A stretch of DNA of 64,000 nucleotides from assembly GCF_008180445.1 (NCBI RefSeq), contig NZ_VTER01000004.1:248001-312000 (forward strand), read 5' to 3'. Below the pieces are notes generated by a model, which did no database searches, was not told the DNA's origin, and saw nothing but the letters and a program-made list of their open reading frames with translations. Source of the stretch: Bacillus_AB infantis_B. Its GTDB lineage: Bacteria; Bacillota; Bacilli; Bacillales; Cytobacillaceae. The stretch's first letter is position 1, and the number at the start of each line of letters is the position of its first letter. Position numbers and translations under genes: made by a program. Shown here one piece after another: positions 1-8,871 of this stretch.

Positions 1-343
1 GGCAGCGGTAAATCATCTGGATTTCTTCGCGCTGCATGGCGATATCTTCCGGTACGGGGCTGTCGTCCCTGATCTGCTGTTCGGTCCAGTCGAATTTTTC
101 CAGTATTCTCTGTTTCCATCCCTTTTGCTTCCGGAAAGAATCGATCGCAACATTACGGGCGATAGAGAATAACCAGGTTTTCTCGCTGCTTTTTCCTTCA
201 AAGCGGTCATAGGATTTAAGGACACGGATATATACTTCCTGCACCAGATCCTCGGCCAGCTCTTTGCTCTTCACCATATAAAATAGGAATTGAAAAACGT
301 CCTGATGATAATTGGTATATAAGTCATCAAAAACGGAGTCCAT
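1..343 (-). CDS. sigX: RNA polymerase ECF sigma factor SigX, 5' part only
   Basis: ECF sigma factor that directs cell-envelope and surface-charge genes. Reading from the ATG at 343, the protein begins MDSVFDDLYTNYHQD and continues through the sigma region 2 core (LAEDLVQEVYIRVLKSYDRFEG, seen in pieces), which closely resembles B. subtilis SigX. The gene runs off the left edge, so sigma region 4 and the expected anti-sigma gene rsiX are not visible. It lies downstream of resDE as in B. subtilis. A near-perfect SigX-type promoter lies just upstream (371-397), consistent with autoregulation. The start has GGGGAGGG upstream at good spacing. Confidence 0.93.
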   Translation of the reverse strand, partial: MDSVFDDLYTNYHQDVFQFLFYMVKSKELAEDLVQEVYIRVLKSYDRFEGKSSEKTWLFSIARNVAIDSFRKQKGWKQRILEKFDWTEQQIRDDSPVPEDIAMQREEIQMIYRC

Positions 344-370
344 AGGTCTTCCCTCCCCGTTCATAAATTA

Positions 371-397
371 GTCGCAGTTTATGTACAAAAAGTTACA
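371..397 (-). promoter_or_regulatory. SigX-type autoregulatory promoter of sigX
   Basis: On the minus strand the -35 TGTAAC (397-392) is followed by a 17-bp spacer and then CGAC (374-371). This is the pattern described for SigX promoters (TGTAAC, 17 bp, CGAC). It lies about 30 bp upstream of the sigX start, which fits self-activation by SigX. Confidence 0.75.
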
Positions 398-418
398 TCT
401 ATAAATATAGTATTTCTC

Positions 419-456
419 AGAAAAAAAAGGAAGGGACTTTTTGTGTATTCCCTTCC
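419..456 (-). terminator. Rho-independent terminator after resE
   Basis: On the minus strand, an 8-bp stem GGAAGGGA/TCCCTTCC with a 12-nt loop is followed by a run of T. It lies about 85 bp past the resE stop and separates resDE from sigX. Confidence 0.85.
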
Positions 457-540
457 AGCTGCTTCTTCTTTTGATGAATGATGCTTTATATGGTGTATTT
501 GTTTCTTGTGAATCAAGAATAAACGGCATTTTCCTGTCTT

Positions 541-2313
541 TTATTCAATATTTCGAGGAATGACAAAGGAAAATGTCGTTCCCTGCTGAAGCTTGCTTTG
601 TACAGAAATCTGCCCTTTGTGGGCATCAATGATATTTTTTGCGATTGCAAGCCCGAGACCTGTACCTGACCTTCCTCTTGTCCTTGCTTTATCTGCCTTA
701 TAGAACCGTTCAAAAACAAACGGAAGATCCTCCTCCGGGATACCGGATCCGGAATCAGAAACCTCGACCATCAGGCCTTTTTCTTCCGACTTTACCGTTA
801 TTTTGACAGACCCATCTTCAGGTGTGTGCCGGATGGCATTGTCAATCAGATTGGTCAGCACCTGTTCAATTCTGTCAGGATCAAAGACAAAATCATCTTC
901 TGTTATGCTGAATTCGCTTTCGAGCTTGATGATCTTCTCCTTGGAAAGCCCTTGGAATTTCCTTGCAATCCTGCTGATATATGGCTTCAGTTCGACTCTG
1001 TCCAGGGTAAGCTGTATATGGCCCGCTTCCATCCTTGCCAGGTCGAGCAGTTCATTGACCAGCCTGCCCATCCTGAGTGACTCGTCATAAATGACGCTTG
1101 CCATTTCCTTTTTCTCTTCATCTGTTCCTGCAATGTCATCCACAATCGCTTCACTGTAGCCCTGCATCATGGCGATTGGCGTCCTGAGCTCATGAGAGAC
1201 ATTGGCAATAAAGTCTTTCCTCAGCTTATCCAGCTGCCTTTCCTCTGTCATATCACGCAGAACGGCAACCGCTCCGCGGATAAAAGTATTATTATACAAA
1301 GGGCTGACGATGATAACCCAGATTCTTCCCTGGATCGGCATTTCGCCTATCTGCTCTTTGCCCGTATTAACGGCGCGCTGAAACAGCTTCATCACCTCTG
1401 AAGGAACCGCTTCAATATTTGTACTCACTTCCCCCTGCTCATAATACCAGTTCTGGATAAATCGCTCAGCCGGAGGGTTTGTGACAAGAATGGTGCCGTC
1501 GCGACTGAAGGTGATGACACCGTCTGCCATCCCGCTCAAAATGCTTGCGAGCTGCTCTTTTTCCTGGCTGAGTGCATTGATATTGAATTTCAGCTGCCTG
1601 CCCATCTGATTAAAAGCGGTTGCCAGCTCCCCGATTTCGTCATGTGTAAGGATGGGGACCTTTGTATCAAATTTGCCTTTTGCCACTTCGAAAGCCGCCT
1701 CCCTCATTTTCCGGAGGGGTGCTGTAATTCTTGTAGAAAGGAAGAACGCAAAGATTGTTGTGAGGATAATGGCGATTCCTGCAGCAAGGATAATGAACTT
1801 GGTCGTCGACCTTGTCGTTTTCTGCATTTCCTCGAGAGACTGGTATATAAAGACAGCCCCTGTGTCCCCATCATCAATATACGGCACACCGATGATCAGG
1901 ATGCGGGAATCCTCCCCAGCTTCTCCGCTGGCCGGGTATGGATATACTTTCTTGACAGACCGCCCGGAAAAAGCCTCGGCCAGCCCTTTATCTTCCATGA
2001 AAAATTCGCGGGGAAGCTCGATCGGCTTCCCTTTGTCAGGCGAATGATAATATTCATCTTCATTCTTGATGATAGCAATATTGGTCACATCATCAACCAG
2101 CTCCCAGGAAATCTCCAGGCCCACATCAAGGTCATGCTCCTTAAGAATCACGGAGATCTTATTGGCCGTGTTCGTCAGGCCCTTTTCAATCTCATTGATC
2201 TGGTTGTTCTCGAAAAACTCAAGAAGGAGCACCGTGAGGGTAAAAAGGACAAAGGCCACCAGGAAGATGATGGTGATCCAAAGCTTGCCTACTACACTGC
2301 GCCAAAACATCAT
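541..2313 (-). CDS. resE: Sensor histidine kinase ResE
   Basis: Membrane sensor kinase that phosphorylates ResD in response to oxygen limitation or nitric oxide. The 590-residue protein has a transmembrane segment near 12-34, an extracytoplasmic domain, a second transmembrane segment near 171-193, a HAMP linker, a cytoplasmic PAS domain (about 250-355), a HisKA domain with the phosphorylated His374 in NVSHELRTP, and an HATPase domain with the N, G1 (DSGSGIP) and G2 (GTGLGLAI) boxes. Length and domain order match the ResE family. The start overlaps the resD stop in an ATGA, so the pair is translationally coupled. A terminator follows. Confidence 0.95.
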   Translation of the reverse strand: MMFWRSVVGKLWITIIFLVAFVLFTLTVLLLEFFENNQINEIEKGLTNTANKISVILKEHDLDVGLEISWELVDDVTNIAIIKNEDEYYHSPDKGKPIELPREFFMEDKGLAEAFSGRSVKKVYPYPASGEAGEDSRILIIGVPYIDDGDTGAVFIYQSLEEMQKTTRSTTKFIILAAGIAIILTTIFAFFLSTRITAPLRKMREAAFEVAKGKFDTKVPILTHDEIGELATAFNQMGRQLKFNINALSQEKEQLASILSGMADGVITFSRDGTILVTNPPAERFIQNWYYEQGEVSTNIEAVPSEVMKLFQRAVNTGKEQIGEMPIQGRIWVIIVSPLYNNTFIRGAVAVLRDMTEERQLDKLRKDFIANVSHELRTPIAMMQGYSEAIVDDIAGTDEEKKEMASVIYDESLRMGRLVNELLDLARMEAGHIQLTLDRVELKPYISRIARKFQGLSKEKIIKLESEFSITEDDFVFDPDRIEQVLTNLIDNAIRHTPEDGSVKITVKSEEKGLMVEVSDSGSGIPEEDLPFVFERFYKADKARTRGRSGTGLGLAIAKNIIDAHKGQISVQSKLQQGTTFSFVIPRNIE

Positions 2314-3026
2314 TCATTAACAACCTCGAATTTGTAGCCGACGCCCCAGACTGTAACAATCATCCGCGCCGCCTGCTCAGATACTTTATTCAGCTTTTCC
2401 CTCAGCCTTTTTACATGGGTATCCACTGTCCTTAAATCTCCGAAAAATTCATACTGCCATACTTCCTTAAGCAGCTGCTCGCGCTCAAAAACCTTGTCAG
2501 GCGATTTAGCAAGGAAATACAGCAGTTCATATTCTTTCGGTGTCAGGCTGACCTCTTTTCCGTCCGCAATCACCCTATGGGCATCATTATCAATGGTCAG
2601 ATGACGGAATACGATTATATCTTTGGCAGCCGTTTCAGTCTGCAGGTAGCTTGTCGTGCTGGACCGGCGCAAAAGTGCCTTTACCCGGAGGACAACCTCC
2701 CGCGGACTGAACGGCTTGACGATATAATCATCTGTCCCTGCTTCAAAGCCCTGCACCCGGTTCACTTCCTCGCCCTTCGCGGTCAGCATGATGACTGGCG
2801 TCGCCTTTCTCTCCCTGAGCTCCCGGCATACTTCGATCCCATCCTTGCCCGGCATCATCAAGTCCAGCAGGATGACATCATAGTCGGTTTCAAAAGCCTT
2901 TTCCAATGCCTCGCTGCCGTCACCGGCTTCTTCAATTACATAGTTCTCCCTCTCCAGGTACATCTTTAAAAGCCGCCTGATTCTTATCTCATCGTCCACT
3001 ACCAGGATTTTGGTTTCTCTTTCCAT
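2310..3026 (-). CDS. resD: Response regulator ResD
   Basis: OmpR/PhoB-class DNA-binding regulator of aerobic and anaerobic respiration genes, partner of ResE. The receiver domain occupies about residues 1-120, with the acidic pocket in VVDDE and phosphoacceptor Asp55 in LLDLMMPG; the conserved Lys is in YIVKPFSP. A C-terminal winged helix (about 135-235) includes RTVDTHVKRLREKL. At 238 residues it is the normal length. GGAGGATTC lies upstream of ATG 3026. It follows resC but is separated from it by a terminator and a palindromic repeat, so resDE probably has its own promoter. Confidence 0.96.
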   Translation of the reverse strand: MERETKILVVDDEIRIRRLLKMYLERENYVIEEAGDGSEALEKAFETDYDVILLDLMMPGKDGIEVCRELRERKATPVIMLTAKGEEVNRVQGFEAGTDDYIVKPFSPREVVLRVKALLRRSSTTSYLQTETAAKDIIVFRHLTIDNDAHRVIADGKEVSLTPKEYELLYFLAKSPDKVFEREQLLKEVWQYEFFGDLRTVDTHVKRLREKLNKVSEQAARMIVTVWGVGYKFEVVNE

Positions 3027-3101
3027 ATAGAATCCTCCTTTAATAGATCAGCTGCGAGGGGTCCCCTGGGCAGCCGGAATGCCGCAAATGTCTATATTTT
3101 A

Positions 3102-3216
3102 AAGGCTGTGTTAGGTACCTTGTTGATTTTGGGCTCATTCGTGTAAAACTCTGTTTTACACCATTTCAGCACAGCTGAAATGCAGCCCAGAATCAACAAC
3201 AATGTTTAACAAAGCT
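3102..3216. repeat. Palindromic intergenic element, long form (copy A)
   Basis: A 115-bp imperfect palindrome between resC and resD. Its ends (GGCTGTGTTAGGTACC on the left, GTTTAACAAAGC on the right) and inner arms (TTGTTGATTTTGGGCT, AGCCCAGAATCAACAA) match copy B at 11190-11261 in reverse orientation. The centre holds two perfect 9-bp hairpins that copy B lacks: GTGTAAAAC/GTTTTACAC (3141-3161) and CATTTCAGC/GCTGAAATG (3162-3182). It contains no ORF. It resembles a MITE or a mobile RNA-hairpin element; the class is not identified. Confidence 0.8.
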
Positions 3217-3221
3217 ATTTT

Positions 3222-3255
3222 AAAAAAAGCCTCCACATAGAAATCGTGAAGGCTT
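3222..3255 (-). terminator. Terminator after resC
   Basis: On the minus strand, the stem AAGCCTTCAC/GTGGAGGCTT (10 bp with one G-T pair) is followed by seven T. It sits directly after the resC stop and should end resABC transcripts before resD. Confidence 0.85.
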
Positions 3256-3269
3256 TATGGAATTTATTG

Positions 3270-4457
3270 TCAGGATCCCGCGTATGAGTGCAGACCTGCA
3301 ATGACAAGATTGACTGCAACCAGGTTAAACATAATGATGGCAAACCCGATGACTGCGAGCCATGCCGACTTTTCTCCATGCCAGCCCTTGGACAGCCGGA
3401 GATGAAGGAAAGCAGCGTAGAAGAGGAATGTGACAAGCGCCCATACCTCTTTCGGGTCCCAGCCCCAGAATCTCGTCCAGGCAATTTGTGCCCAGATCAT
3501 CGCAAAGATAAGCCCTCCCAGCGTAAATACCGGGAATCCTATCAAGACTGAACGGTACCCGATTTCATCCACAAGATCCAGTTTGATATTGCGGACCAGC
3601 GGCTGGATGCTTGCAGCAATCCTCTTCCGGAGGATTAGCCTGAGCAATCCGTAAAGGATGAGTCCTGCCCCGATCGACCATATGACAGTATTCAGTTTTT
3701 TAGCATTGATGATAGCCGGCATTTCCACAAGCGGCTCAAATCTGCCGTCAGTGGTAAGTGTTCCTTCATGAGGGCCCGTTATGGCAGGCATGGTGTATTC
3801 AAGTACTGATTCCTGGTCCCCTTTGTCTATCCAGGTAAAGCTTGCTTTATAATCAGCCGCTGAAAAAATGGATGAGACCGCAATGAAACCTACAGTACAA
3901 ATAAGTCCGAACATGACTGCTTCAAGCCAGAAGGTCCGTTTGCTGGATTTTGACTGGTCGACAGCCTTCACCAGATAGATCAGGCCTGCTGCAAAGCTGA
4001 CTGAAAGAATCGCTTCGCCGATGGAAACAGTTGTTACATGGATATAAAGCCAGTCACTCTGCAAAGCAGGGATGAGCGGCGAGATATCGCGCGGAAACAT
4101 GCTGGCATAAGCGATGACAAGCAGCGCGACAGGCATGGTGAACACACCAAGCATCGGTGTTCTGTATAAAAAGTAAATGATGATGAATGCTCCAACAAGT
4201 GACATCCCGAAGAATGTCATAAATTCAAAAAGATTGCTCACAGGAGCATGGCCGGAGGCGACCCAGCGGGTAATAAAATAACCCAGCTGGGCTGCGAACC
4301 CGGCGATGGTCACGATAATGGCAATCTTTGCCCATCTGTTTGGAGATTTTTGGCCGGCGCCATGCTTTTTATCCCTTATGCTTCCGCCAAAAAATAATGT
4401 GGCAATTAAGTATAAAATAAAAGCAGTGTATAATAAATTTCCGCTCAGTGCTACCAC
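3270..4457 (-). CDS. resC: Cytochrome c biogenesis protein ResC (CcsA/CcsB type)
   Basis: Polytopic membrane protein of System II cytochrome c maturation. With ResB it carries haem across the membrane and attaches it to apocytochrome c. The 395-residue protein has about eight transmembrane segments. The haem-handling WWD-type signature is seen as WAQIAWTRFWGWDPKEVWA near residues 327-345, followed by a conserved His in FLHLRL. It starts at GTG 4457, 2 bp after the resB stop, with GAGGAGGG upstream. It is the third gene of resABC and ends at a terminator. Confidence 0.95.
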   Translation of the reverse strand: MVALSGNLLYTAFILYLIATLFFGGSIRDKKHGAGQKSPNRWAKIAIIVTIAGFAAQLGYFITRWVASGHAPVSNLFEFMTFFGMSLVGAFIIIYFLYRTPMLGVFTMPVALLVIAYASMFPRDISPLIPALQSDWLYIHVTTVSIGEAILSVSFAAGLIYLVKAVDQSKSSKRTFWLEAVMFGLICTVGFIAVSSIFSAADYKASFTWIDKGDQESVLEYTMPAITGPHEGTLTTDGRFEPLVEMPAIINAKKLNTVIWSIGAGLILYGLLRLILRKRIAASIQPLVRNIKLDLVDEIGYRSVLIGFPVFTLGGLIFAMIWAQIAWTRFWGWDPKEVWALVTFLFYAAFLHLRLSKGWHGEKSAWLAVIGFAIIMFNLVAVNLVIAGLHSYAGS

Positions 4458-4459
4458 AA

Positions 4460-6115
4460 TTATTGTCCCTCCTCATCTGTTTTTTCCAGTTTATCAGTTT
4501 GATCATTTTCCATCTGGTCTTCAGGCATGCTGATGCCTGTATCTTCAAGGGCGAGCTCAATCTCCCTCTTCAGGCCATGCCAATTCTTATTTGTGTGGCC
4601 GGCAACCCACACTTCACCGTCGAAGCGGCGCAGCCAGATACGGCGGTGGTTCCAGTAGGCGCCCTGGATGACGCCGATCATGAAGATCGCCCCTCCGAGA
4701 GCCAGTATCCAAAGAGTCAGATCCTTTCGCACTGTCAGGCCTGAAACATCCTTTGTCTCGACGCCCTGGAAGGCCAGTTTATATTCATTGTCACCCATGG
4801 GCTCGATTGTCTGCTGAATGGCCACAAAGCTGACTTCACCGTCCGGCTTATCCGGTGTAAACATTTTGAAAACAAATGCCGGATTATTCGGGATGCGCGA
4901 TTTGGTTGTCGGGTCTCCATTTTCATCGAATTCAAAGTCCGGGAAATAGCTGACAACTTCTACTGAATAGCCATCATTCAGCTTATACTCAGTCTTGGGA
5001 TCGTACAGATCAACCGTCAAATCGCCGAATGTCTCCCCAGATTCTTTATTTGTCAGGGAAAATGACATTTTGTTCAGCTCGTTCAGCTTATAATCTACCT
5101 GATAGAGTGCAAACGACTCGAACTTCAGCGGCTCATTGACCTTGATGCTGTAAGTCTTTACCTTTTCAAGGTCATGGGCTTCACCGGTAACGGTTTCGCC
5201 CTGTTTCCGGTACAAGGTCACATCAGATTGATAATTCTTAGCGACGGTGCCTGCCCTGTCGATCGCATCATTAAAGACTTCTTTGTCAGTTTCTTTATCA
5301 TAGACTTCTAGAGTGAATGCCTCATTGGAAAGATAATATTCTCCCTTTGTTTCAGGGATTACTTTCGTTTCGCCCTCCCTGATCCACAGCACTTTATCCA
5401 CGTACATTCCGGGAACGAAGCGGAGCATGCCTCCAATCAGGAAAATGATCAGGCCGACATGATTGACATATGGCCCCCAGCGGGAGAAGCGGCCTTTTTC
5501 AGCGAGGACATTGCCGTTTTCTTCACGGATATTGTATTTTCTTGCCTTCAGCTTTTCCTTGATCACTTCATACTGCCCGTCAACATTATCAGTCTTTGAA
5601 ATCCCAAAAAGCCTCTGGCGCTTTAAATAGCCTTCATGCCTTGTAACACGCTGGGTCTTTAAAGCCCGGTATAAAGGGACTGCCCGGTCAAGGCTGGCGA
5701 TGACCAAAGAAACGCCGAGGGAAGCAATCAGGATTAAATACCACCATGAGCTGTAAAGATTATGGAAGCCCAGTTCATAATACAGCTTCCCGAACCATCC
5801 GTACTGGTCTTCATAATATTCGGCAGCAGGCATGGTCGGAGGGATATACATTTCCTGCGGGAGGATTGTCCCCAGTGCCGATGCAATCAGGGTGAGTACG
5901 ATGATCCAAACGCCGACTTTGACAGAGGAAAAGAAATTCCAGATTTTGTCCACAAATGTCTTGTTATAGGTCTGTGAGCGCCGCGCTGTCCCTTCATATC
6001 TCATATCGATCAGCTTTTTGTCTTTTGCCTGCTCCTCGAGCACCTTTCCGCATGATTCACAAAGTATGGTCCCATGCGGATTGAGATGTCCGCATTCGCA
6101 TTTAACTTCTTTCAT
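4460..6115 (-). CDS. resB: Cytochrome c biogenesis protein ResB
   Basis: Membrane component of System II cytochrome c maturation, partner of ResC. The 551-residue protein starts with a small zinc-ribbon-like cluster (Cys6, Cys8, Cys19, Cys22), typical of Bacillus ResB. It then has transmembrane segments near 70-90, 125-145 and 210-230, a large extracytoplasmic domain, and a last transmembrane segment near 475-495. The C-terminal tail is acidic. It lies 15 bp downstream of resA and 2 bp upstream of resC, so the three genes form one operon. Confidence 0.95.
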   Translation of the reverse strand: MKEVKCECGHLNPHGTILCESCGKVLEEQAKDKKLIDMRYEGTARRSQTYNKTFVDKIWNFFSSVKVGVWIIVLTLIASALGTILPQEMYIPPTMPAAEYYEDQYGWFGKLYYELGFHNLYSSWWYLILIASLGVSLVIASLDRAVPLYRALKTQRVTRHEGYLKRQRLFGISKTDNVDGQYEVIKEKLKARKYNIREENGNVLAEKGRFSRWGPYVNHVGLIIFLIGGMLRFVPGMYVDKVLWIREGETKVIPETKGEYYLSNEAFTLEVYDKETDKEVFNDAIDRAGTVAKNYQSDVTLYRKQGETVTGEAHDLEKVKTYSIKVNEPLKFESFALYQVDYKLNELNKMSFSLTNKESGETFGDLTVDLYDPKTEYKLNDGYSVEVVSYFPDFEFDENGDPTTKSRIPNNPAFVFKMFTPDKPDGEVSFVAIQQTIEPMGDNEYKLAFQGVETKDVSGLTVRKDLTLWILALGGAIFMIGVIQGAYWNHRRIWLRRFDGEVWVAGHTNKNWHGLKREIELALEDTGISMPEDQMENDQTDKLEKTDEEGQ

Positions 6116-6130
6116 CCTAAAAACTCCCTG

Positions 6131-6658
6131 TTACTTAGGTTGGATCTGCTCCATGAAGGTGCGGATCTTATCTTCTGTCAATTGGCCGGTATGGATCTTC
6201 ACCACTTCGCCCTCCGGATTGATCAGGAATGTGGCCGGAAGGGGATCGATGGCGTAAGCATTCTGCACCTGGCCATCCTTGTCATTGACAATCGGGAATG
6301 CGAGTCCATATCTTTCAGCAAACTTCTTGACGGCAAAATCAGATTCGCCTACATTTACAGCCAGCACCTGGACGCCCTCGTCCGTGAACTGTTTGTACTG
6401 GTTATTCATATAAGGCATTTCCTTTTCACAGGGCTTGCACCAGGTTCCCCAGAAGTTCAGGAAAACACCCTGTCCTTCATAATCCGAAAGCCTGTGCTTT
6501 TCCCCATCCATGTCCACCAAAGCAAAGTCAGGAGCTTTCTCCCCGACTGCGACTTTTCTGATATTATCTTTTGTTATGCTTGCGTATAGAGTGTATGCAA
6601 CGGCAGCACCCAGAACAAGCAAAATGACTGTCCTCATAACGAGACGCCGTTTTTTCAT
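6131..6658 (-). CDS. resA: Thiol-disulfide oxidoreductase ResA
   Basis: Membrane-anchored thioredoxin-like protein that reduces the haem-binding cysteines of apocytochrome c outside the cytoplasmic membrane. From the ATG at 6658 it has 175 residues: an N-terminal signal anchor (residues 8-25), then a thioredoxin/AhpC-type fold with the active site GTWCKPCEKE (Cys74, Cys77). I chose ATG 6658 over an in-frame start 24 codons upstream because GGGAGG sits 6 bases before it and the length matches ResA. It is the first gene of resABC. Confidence 0.95.
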   Translation of the reverse strand: MKKRRLVMRTVILLVLGAAVAYTLYASITKDNIRKVAVGEKAPDFALVDMDGEKHRLSDYEGQGVFLNFWGTWCKPCEKEMPYMNNQYKQFTDEGVQVLAVNVGESDFAVKKFAERYGLAFPIVNDKDGQVQNAYAIDPLPATFLINPEGEVVKIHTGQLTEDKIRTFMEQIQPK

Positions 6659-6837
6659 AAGTACCTCCCTGATGTTCATGCTGCTTCTAAGCCCTTGGAT
6701 GGAGCTGCAGCACCCTGCAGGAATCCGCATACAATCCTTTGCGTGCAGGTATGAGCGCTCCCCCTTGGCAACTGTCTATCATTATACCTTATTCATTATC
6801 GCACTGTTGTTAACAAAGCCTTCCAACTGTGAAACTT

Positions 6838-7578
6838 CTATGAATTTTTCTTTTTGCCGGCACTGCTCGCAAGAGTCCTGAGCTGTTTTACTTCATGGGC
6901 TGTAAGCTCCCTTGCATCACCTGCGCTCAATCCCTGCAGAGTAAGAAAGCCGTATCGCTCCCTTTTGAGCTTCATGACCGGGTGCCCGATGGCCTCCAGC
7001 ATCCTTCTGACCTGGCGGTTCCTTCCTTCATGGATGACCAGTTCGACGATGGCTGTATTCTTTTGTTTGTCAATTGAAAGCACCTTGACTCTTGCCGGAG
7101 CTGTTTTGCCATCCTCCAGGCGGACACCCCTTTCAAGGCTTTTCAGTTTTTCCCTGGCTGGTATTCCTTTTATCTTCGCCACATATACCTTTTCCACTTC
7201 GTTTTTCGGATGCATGAGCAGATTGGCAAATTCTCCGTCATTGGTCATCAGCAGGAGGCCCGATGTGTCAAAATCAAGCCTGCCGACAGGGTAGACCCTC
7301 TCCTTGATCTGAGGCAGGAGATCAGTTACGACCTTCCTTCCCTTTTCATCCGTCACACTTGAAATAACCCCTCTGGGCTTATACAGAAGGATATACACAG
7401 GCTCTTCCCTTTCGACCGGGATTCCGTCCACTTCCACCCTGTCTGAAGAAGAAACTTTCAGTCCAAGTTCTTTTACAACTTTCCCATTCACTTTTACATG
7501 TCCCTCTGCAATCAGCTGTTCCGCTTTTCGTCTCGATGCAACCCCTGCATGGGCAATCACTTTTTGAAGCCTTTCCAT
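6838..7578 (-). CDS. rluB: Ribosomal large subunit pseudouridine synthase RluB
   Basis: Converts a uridine in the peptidyl-transferase region of 23S rRNA to pseudouridine. The 246-residue protein has an N-terminal S4 RNA-binding domain (about 1-60, with the typical start MERLQKVIAHAGVASRR). A RsuA/RluB-type catalytic domain follows, with motif GRLDFDTSGLLL and catalytic Asp102, then GRNRQVRRML near the C terminus. The lysine- and serine-rich tail ends in GKKKNS. The gene lies between spmB and resA as in B. subtilis (ypuL). The start has a TGAGGTGAC ribosome site. Confidence 0.95.
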   Translation of the reverse strand: MERLQKVIAHAGVASRRKAEQLIAEGHVKVNGKVVKELGLKVSSSDRVEVDGIPVEREEPVYILLYKPRGVISSVTDEKGRKVVTDLLPQIKERVYPVGRLDFDTSGLLLMTNDGEFANLLMHPKNEVEKVYVAKIKGIPAREKLKSLERGVRLEDGKTAPARVKVLSIDKQKNTAIVELVIHEGRNRQVRRMLEAIGHPVMKLKRERYGFLTLQGLSAGDARELTAHEVKQLRTLASSAGKKKNS

Positions 7579-7710
7579 TTATGTCACCTCAATAAAATAC
7601 TTATGGCAATCTTTTGTCCATCTAATGAATTATGACACAAACCGGCCTATTTTCAAAGCAGCCGATGCTAAAAGTATGCCAAAAGCGGAATAGGTCCTCC
7701 ATGGAACCAC

Positions 7711-7739
7711 AAAAAGGACGCCATTTTTTTGGCGCCCTT
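7711..7739 (-). terminator. Terminator after spmB
   Basis: On the minus strand, the stem AAGGGCGCCA/TGGCGTCCTT with a 6-nt loop, one G-T pair, is followed by a short T run. It lies just after the spmB stop and ends the dacB-spmA-spmB operon. Confidence 0.8.
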
Positions 7740-7746
7740 CCCTTAC

Positions 7747-8277
7747 TTATCCGAATACAAGCATGACAACTGCTATCGCTGCAATAAAGCCGACAAGGTC
7801 GGCCAGGAGGCCCACCTTCAGTGCATCCCCCATTTTTTTAATGCCTACAGCCCCAAAGTAGACGGTCAGCACATAAAAGGTCGTATCTGTGCTTCCCTGA
7901 AGCGTCGAGGCAAGCCTTCCGATAAAAGAATCCGGCCCATGGGCAGCAATCAGGTCACTTGTCATGCCTAGTGCCGCAGTGCCTGATATCGGCCTGATGA
8001 TGGCGAGCGGGGCGATTTCGGGCGGGACCCCGATCGCTTCCATTGCCGGCCTGATAAAACCCATCATGAATTCAAGTGCCCCTGAAGCCCTGAAGACAGT
8101 AATGGCCACCAGCATCCCGACTAAAAAAGGGATGATGGAAACAGCAATCTTGATTCCTTCCTTGCCGCCATCCACAAAGCTCTCATATGTAGGGACTTTT
8201 TTATAAGTACCGTACAGCAGAATAAATCCAATCAGCACCGGGATAAACCATAATGAGATTAAAGAGACAATTTCCAT
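7747..8277 (-). CDS. spmB: Spore maturation protein SpmB
   Basis: Membrane protein needed for full dehydration of the spore core. The 176-residue protein has four to five hydrophobic segments and a nucleoside-recognition (Gate) domain. Characteristic stretches are VDGGKEGIKIAVSIIPFLVG and SDLIAAHGPDSFIGRLAS. It follows spmA by 6 bp and is the last gene of the dacB-spmA-spmB operon, which is read in the mother cell from a sigma-E-type promoter. No defect is visible. Confidence 0.95.
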   Translation of the reverse strand: MEIVSLISLWFIPVLIGFILLYGTYKKVPTYESFVDGGKEGIKIAVSIIPFLVGMLVAITVFRASGALEFMMGFIRPAMEAIGVPPEIAPLAIIRPISGTAALGMTSDLIAAHGPDSFIGRLASTLQGSTDTTFYVLTVYFGAVGIKKMGDALKVGLLADLVGFIAAIAVVMLVFG

Positions 8278-8283
8278 GCATGC

Positions 8284-8871
8284 TCATCCTTTACGGGTTC
8301 GTCTGTAATAAAAGTACCTGTCGATCAGGATTGCCCCGAGTGTTGAGCAAAAGGTGGCAATCAAGGTCGGCCCGACAATTTCAGTTGGGGAGGCAGAGTG
8401 ATAGTTCATCCTGATGGCAATCACCGTCGTCGGGATGAGTGTCAGGCTTGAGGTATTGATGGCCAGGAAGGTGATCATCGACCTGCTCGCCTCGGTTTTT
8501 CCGCCATTCAGCGCTTTCAGCTGCTCCATTGCCTTTATTCCAAGGGGTGTGGCCGCATTGCCCAGCCCGAACATATTCGCCATCATATTCGATAAGATAT
8601 ATCCCATTGCCGGGTGGTCCTTTGGAACATCAGGAAAAAGCCTTGTCACTACCGGCCTGAAAAGATAAGCCAATTTTTTCAGCAGTCCTGCATCTTCGGC
8701 AATCCTCATCATCCCAAGCCAGAAGACAAGGATGCTGATGAGCCCGATGCAAAGGGTGACCGCTTCTTTCGCCCCGCTGAAGACCGCTTCATTCACTTCA
8801 GCCATCGTGCCATTGAAAATGGCAAAAACAATCCCTATCACGGTCATCGCAACCCAAATAATATTAACCAT
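8284..8871 (-). CDS. spmA: Spore maturation protein SpmA
   Basis: Membrane partner of SpmB in spore core dehydration. The 195-residue protein has several transmembrane helices and a Gate/nucleoside-recognition domain: GAKEAVTLCIGLISILVFWLG in the first half (read in pieces) and NMMANMFGLGNAATPLGIKAM with the usual Asn-rich centre. It begins 8 bp inside the end of dacB, so it is likely translationally coupled. Its start and length agree with the family. Confidence 0.95.
   Translation of the reverse strand: MVNIIWVAMTVIGIVFAIFNGTMAEVNEAVFSGAKEAVTLCIGLISILVFWLGMMRIAEDAGLLKKLAYLFRPVVTRLFPDVPKDHPAMGYILSNMMANMFGLGNAATPLGIKAMEQLKALNGGKTEASRSMITFLAINTSSLTLIPTTVIAIRMNYHSASPTEIVGPTLIATFCSTLGAILIDRYFYYRRTRKG

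Noticed and set aside
1642..2337. 231-codon plus-strand open frame
   Set aside because: It lies entirely antisense to resE, lacks a good ribosome site and matches no family. It is a shadow of the kinase coding sequence.
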